A DNA stretch of 62,290 bases from IMG/VR virus record IMGVR_UViG_3300005529_000038, positions 1 through 62,290 of that record; one strand, given 5' to 3'. The notes under the pieces were generated by a model that saw nothing but the letters and a program-made list of their open reading frames with translations, had not been told where the DNA came from and searched no databases. The translations under genes and the position numbers were made by a program. This DNA comes from a virus. Of the stretch, positions 60,204 through 62,290 are shown in pieces. Positions within the stretch are counted from its first letter, which is position 1; the number at the start of each line of letters is the position of its first letter.

Positions 60204-62290
60204 TGTCCTGGGACGACGATCCGGTCACCTACTATCACCTCAACGGCACGCTGATGGCGGATTGGGGGACCACGTCGACCGGTTCCTACGGCGCTTTCCC
60301 TCCAGGGACCTATGCCTACCAGCCAAACGGGCCGAGCGGCACGTACCAGTGGAATCTGATCTCCGCGCCGGCGTCGCCTGCCCCGGCGCCGTCGACGGCA
60401 CCGACGCCGACGCCGACGCCGCAGCCGCCGCACCTGCAATTTTCAGCGACGACGATCGGCTCGCCGCTGTTCCTCGCGCACGGCAGGTGCAAGCTGCCTG
60501 GTCAGATCATATGGGCGCTTGGCATCGATGCATCCAACGACATCCTGGACACCTCGTTTCTGACGTTTGCGGCCGCCTATTGCGAGCCGATCGACCCCAA
60601 CGAGTCGGTGCGCATTCAAGGCATGTGGGCCAACGGAACGCAGTTCTACGACTACGACCAGGGCGGCATCCTGCAGGTCGCGAACATCGATTCGGTGGCG
60701 CAGAGCTACCTGCAGAGCTGCATCGACGGCATGGAGATTCACCTCGGCACCGAGACGCAGCAACCGTCGTCGATCATCGCGAGCTACCTCGGCGCCGCCA
60801 ACGTGCCGGGCTATCGCGGCTTGCGCTACCTGGTCTTTCCCGACTTCCCGCTGATCGTTTCCAACAATGCGGTGCCGAACATCGTGGTCGAATGGCGGCC
60901 GGTCAGTGCTGGCCTGCTCAACGTCGCTGACGAGATGACGCTGCTGATCGAGCACGTCAACTTGCGCTCGGAAAGCTCGCCGGTGTTCGCGGCTCCCACC
61001 ATCTCCGGCATTGACGACCTTTGCCTTGGCGTGACCATCACGGATCAAAGCTCGCTCATCGACCACTTCGGCAAGCATCGCAACGTCTACAACTTCCAGA
61101 TCAAGGAAGCTGACCCGATCGCGATCCAGCGGCGTGTGGTCGGCAGTAGCCTGGTCATTGATGTTTCGGTTGACGAGGTCGATCTCATCACCAACGGCAA
61201 CAATCCGGCCGTCGTGACGAACCGCGCCAACCCGACCGACTTCCCGGTCGGCATGAACCTGACCTACACCGACCCGGACCACAACTACGACACCAAGGTC
61301 GCGCCGGCGATGTTTGACGGCTCGCAGCCTGGCCGGTCGTCGTCGACGTCTTCCGCAGTCATGACCGCGCAGACGGACTATATCGTCGACGCCACCACGG
61401 CGCGGTCCCTCGCCTACAATGCCCTGTTCAACCTCCGATCCTATGCTGGCCGCGTCACGCTGGAGATGAAAGACCTGCGGCCTGAGGTCGGCGACACCAT
61501 CGCCGTGACGACACGCGAGGGTGACGTCTACGTGCTCCTGGTCGAGCAGCAGACCATCACCAAGCAACGATCCAACAGCATCATGGCGATGCAGCTGCTG
61601 ACCGCCCCTGGCGCGGACGTCAACGGCGACGGCGGCAACGACGGCGGCACGATCAACAAAAAATACTGGCCTGAGGACGTGCTAGGCAAGGCCTTCATCG
61701 TCGACCCGCGCGCCGGCATCGATCGGGTCTGGAGCATCCGCGACATCACCAGCACATACGTGATCGGCATGAATGCGATGAGCGCGCCGACGCGCAAGCT
61801 GTCACCGCTGCGCTGGCGCAACATGCCGGCGAACGATCCGGCTCAGATCGAATGGGGCGCGGCGGCCAGCTGCGCCATCGCCGCCGGCCCGATGTTCGAT
61901 GATGACTTCTACACCTATTGGATGCCGGGCAATGCACTGATCGTGACGCGGCTGTTGAAGACGGCCGACAACATCGCTGGCGTTGAGACGCTGGTTTTCC
62001 CGCCGGGCTTCGGCCTCTCCTGCGTCAACGCCAACGACGCCGACAACAACGTCTTTGCCTTCAAGGACGGCAAGCTCTACCTCGGCTGGAACGGCCAGTG
62101 GAACGGCGCCGGCGGTGACACGACAAATTTCAAGTTGATCGTCGTCGACATCAACGCCTGGGACGCATCGGCGATCAACGTCTACGACTATTATGTGCCA
62201 GGCGCAGACATCCCCTTTGCGACGGCGCTCGAGGTCACCGACAACGGCATGGTGGTGATCGCGACCACTCTCGGCTCGCCGCTCACGGCG
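60203..62290 (+). CDS. Tail-tip/host-specificity protein, truncated by window end, at least 695 aa
   Basis: ATG 60203 overlaps the previous TAA region. A proline-rich linker near residues 52-75 (PAPAPSTAPTPTPTPQPPHL) separates a short N-terminal part from a long body. LRPEVGDTIAVTTREGDVYV and IEWGAAASCAIAAGPMFDDD are typical of central tail-tip proteins that carry receptor-binding regions. No stop is reached. A GTA gp15-like identity is inferred from gene order (DUF2460, DUF2163, then tip). Confidence 0.75.
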   Translation, partial: MSWDDDPVTYYHLNGTLMADWGTTSTGSYGAFPPGTYAYQPNGPSGTYQWNLISAPASPAPAPSTAPTPTPTPQPPHLQFSATTIGSPLFLAHGRCKLPGQIIWALGIDASNDILDTSFLTFAAAYCEPIDPNESVRIQGMWANGTQFYDYDQGGILQVANIDSVAQSYLQSCIDGMEIHLGTETQQPSSIIASYLGAANVPGYRGLRYLVFPDFPLIVSNNAVPNIVVEWRPVSAGLLNVADEMTLLIEHVNLRSESSPVFAAPTISGIDDLCLGVTITDQSSLIDHFGKHRNVYNFQIKEADPIAIQRRVVGSSLVIDVSVDEVDLITNGNNPAVVTNRANPTDFPVGMNLTYTDPDHNYDTKVAPAMFDGSQPGRSSSTSSAVMTAQTDYIVDATTARSLAYNALFNLRSYAGRVTLEMKDLRPEVGDTIAVTTREGDVYVLLVEQQTITKQRSNSIMAMQLLTAPGADVNGDGGNDGGTINKKYWPEDVLGKAFIVDPRAGIDRVWSIRDITSTYVIGMNAMSAPTRKLSPLRWRNMPANDPAQIEWGAAASCAIAAGPMFDDDFYTYWMPGNALIVTRLLKTADNIAGVETLVFPPGFGLSCVNANDADNNVFAFKDGKLYLGWNGQWNGAGGDTTNFKLIVVDINAWDASAINVYDYYVPGADIPFATALEVTDNGMVVIATTLGSPLTA

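Noticed and set aside
1-62290. CRISPR array, tRNA gene, integrase or attachment site, diversity-generating retroelement, insertion sequence
   Set aside because: None recognised: no spaced exact repeats, no cloverleaf noticed, no tyrosine or serine recombinase motif, no reverse transcriptase motif and no transposase. A tRNA scan by program was not possible.

Overview
The window is about 62 kb of a tailed-phage genome (or prophage) of high GC content. It is incomplete at both ends: the left edge cuts into a leftward early operon and the right edge cuts the tail-tip gene. The morphology is siphovirus-like. There are terminase, portal, MuF-like, protease, decoration, capsid, head-tail connector, tail-tube, G/GT chaperone and tape-measure genes, but no sheath or baseplate-wedge genes. 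An alphaproteobacterial host, probably Rhizobiales/Bradyrhizobiaceae-like, is inferred. The reasons are a GcrA-family regulator (GcrA is specific to alphaproteobacteria), a distal tail module of the gene-transfer-agent type (DUF2460, DUF2163, tip protein), a secreted CCDGSD protein of a type I associate with Rhizobiales, and heptosyltransferase-like genes. No integrase, lysin or tRNA gene was recognised, so the lifestyle is unresolved.

Layout. (1) 1-5.85 kb, leftward: a recombination operon with a YqaJ-type exonuclease, a coiled-coil protein, a putative annealing protein and a standalone HIRAN protein. Its spacers are rich in GGCNN repeats. (2) 5.85-5.99 kb: a divergent control region with the same operator embedded in two opposing promoters. 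(3) 5.99-10.49 kb, rightward: small HTH protein, GcrA homologue, RuvC-like resolvase and a DnaB-N/RepA-like helicase, closed by a terminator. (4) 10.67-15.83 kb, leftward: about fourteen small genes including several zinc-ribbon proteins and a DUF932 protein. (5) 15.9-17.5 kb: a non-coding control region with three kinds of palindrome, one resembling parS, and a DnaA box. (6) 17.5-22.0 kb, rightward: a translationally coupled chain with micro-membrane peptides, an Acb2/Tad1-hairpin-like protein, a ParB-N protein, a cold-shock protein and a methyltransferase-like protein. (7) 21.9-24.5 kb, leftward: small genes and a radical SAM protein. (8) 24.6-29.6 kb: TerS, TerL and a portal protein carrying a C-terminal zeta-toxin-like kinase. 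(9) 29.6-33.9 kb: three leftward units of tiny genes inserted into the rightward morphogenesis region. (10) 34.0-39.3 kb: head genes. (11) 39.5-44.7 kb: glycosyltransferases and methyltransferases. (12) 44.7-48.5 kb: Hint-domain and fibre-like proteins. (13) 48.5-62.3 kb: connectors, tail, tape measure and tail tip.

The leftward units of regions 4, 7 and 9 are linked by one regulatory signature. A 17-bp palindrome, TACGYC-N5-GRCGTA, sits inside their promoters so that its last two bases are the first two bases of the -10 element. Six promoters and at least thirteen sites were found by eye. This looks like a phage-encoded regulon, with the small XRE-like protein at 29968-30180 as one candidate regulator. 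The portal-kinase fusion and this operator network are the strongest candidates for undescribed biology here.
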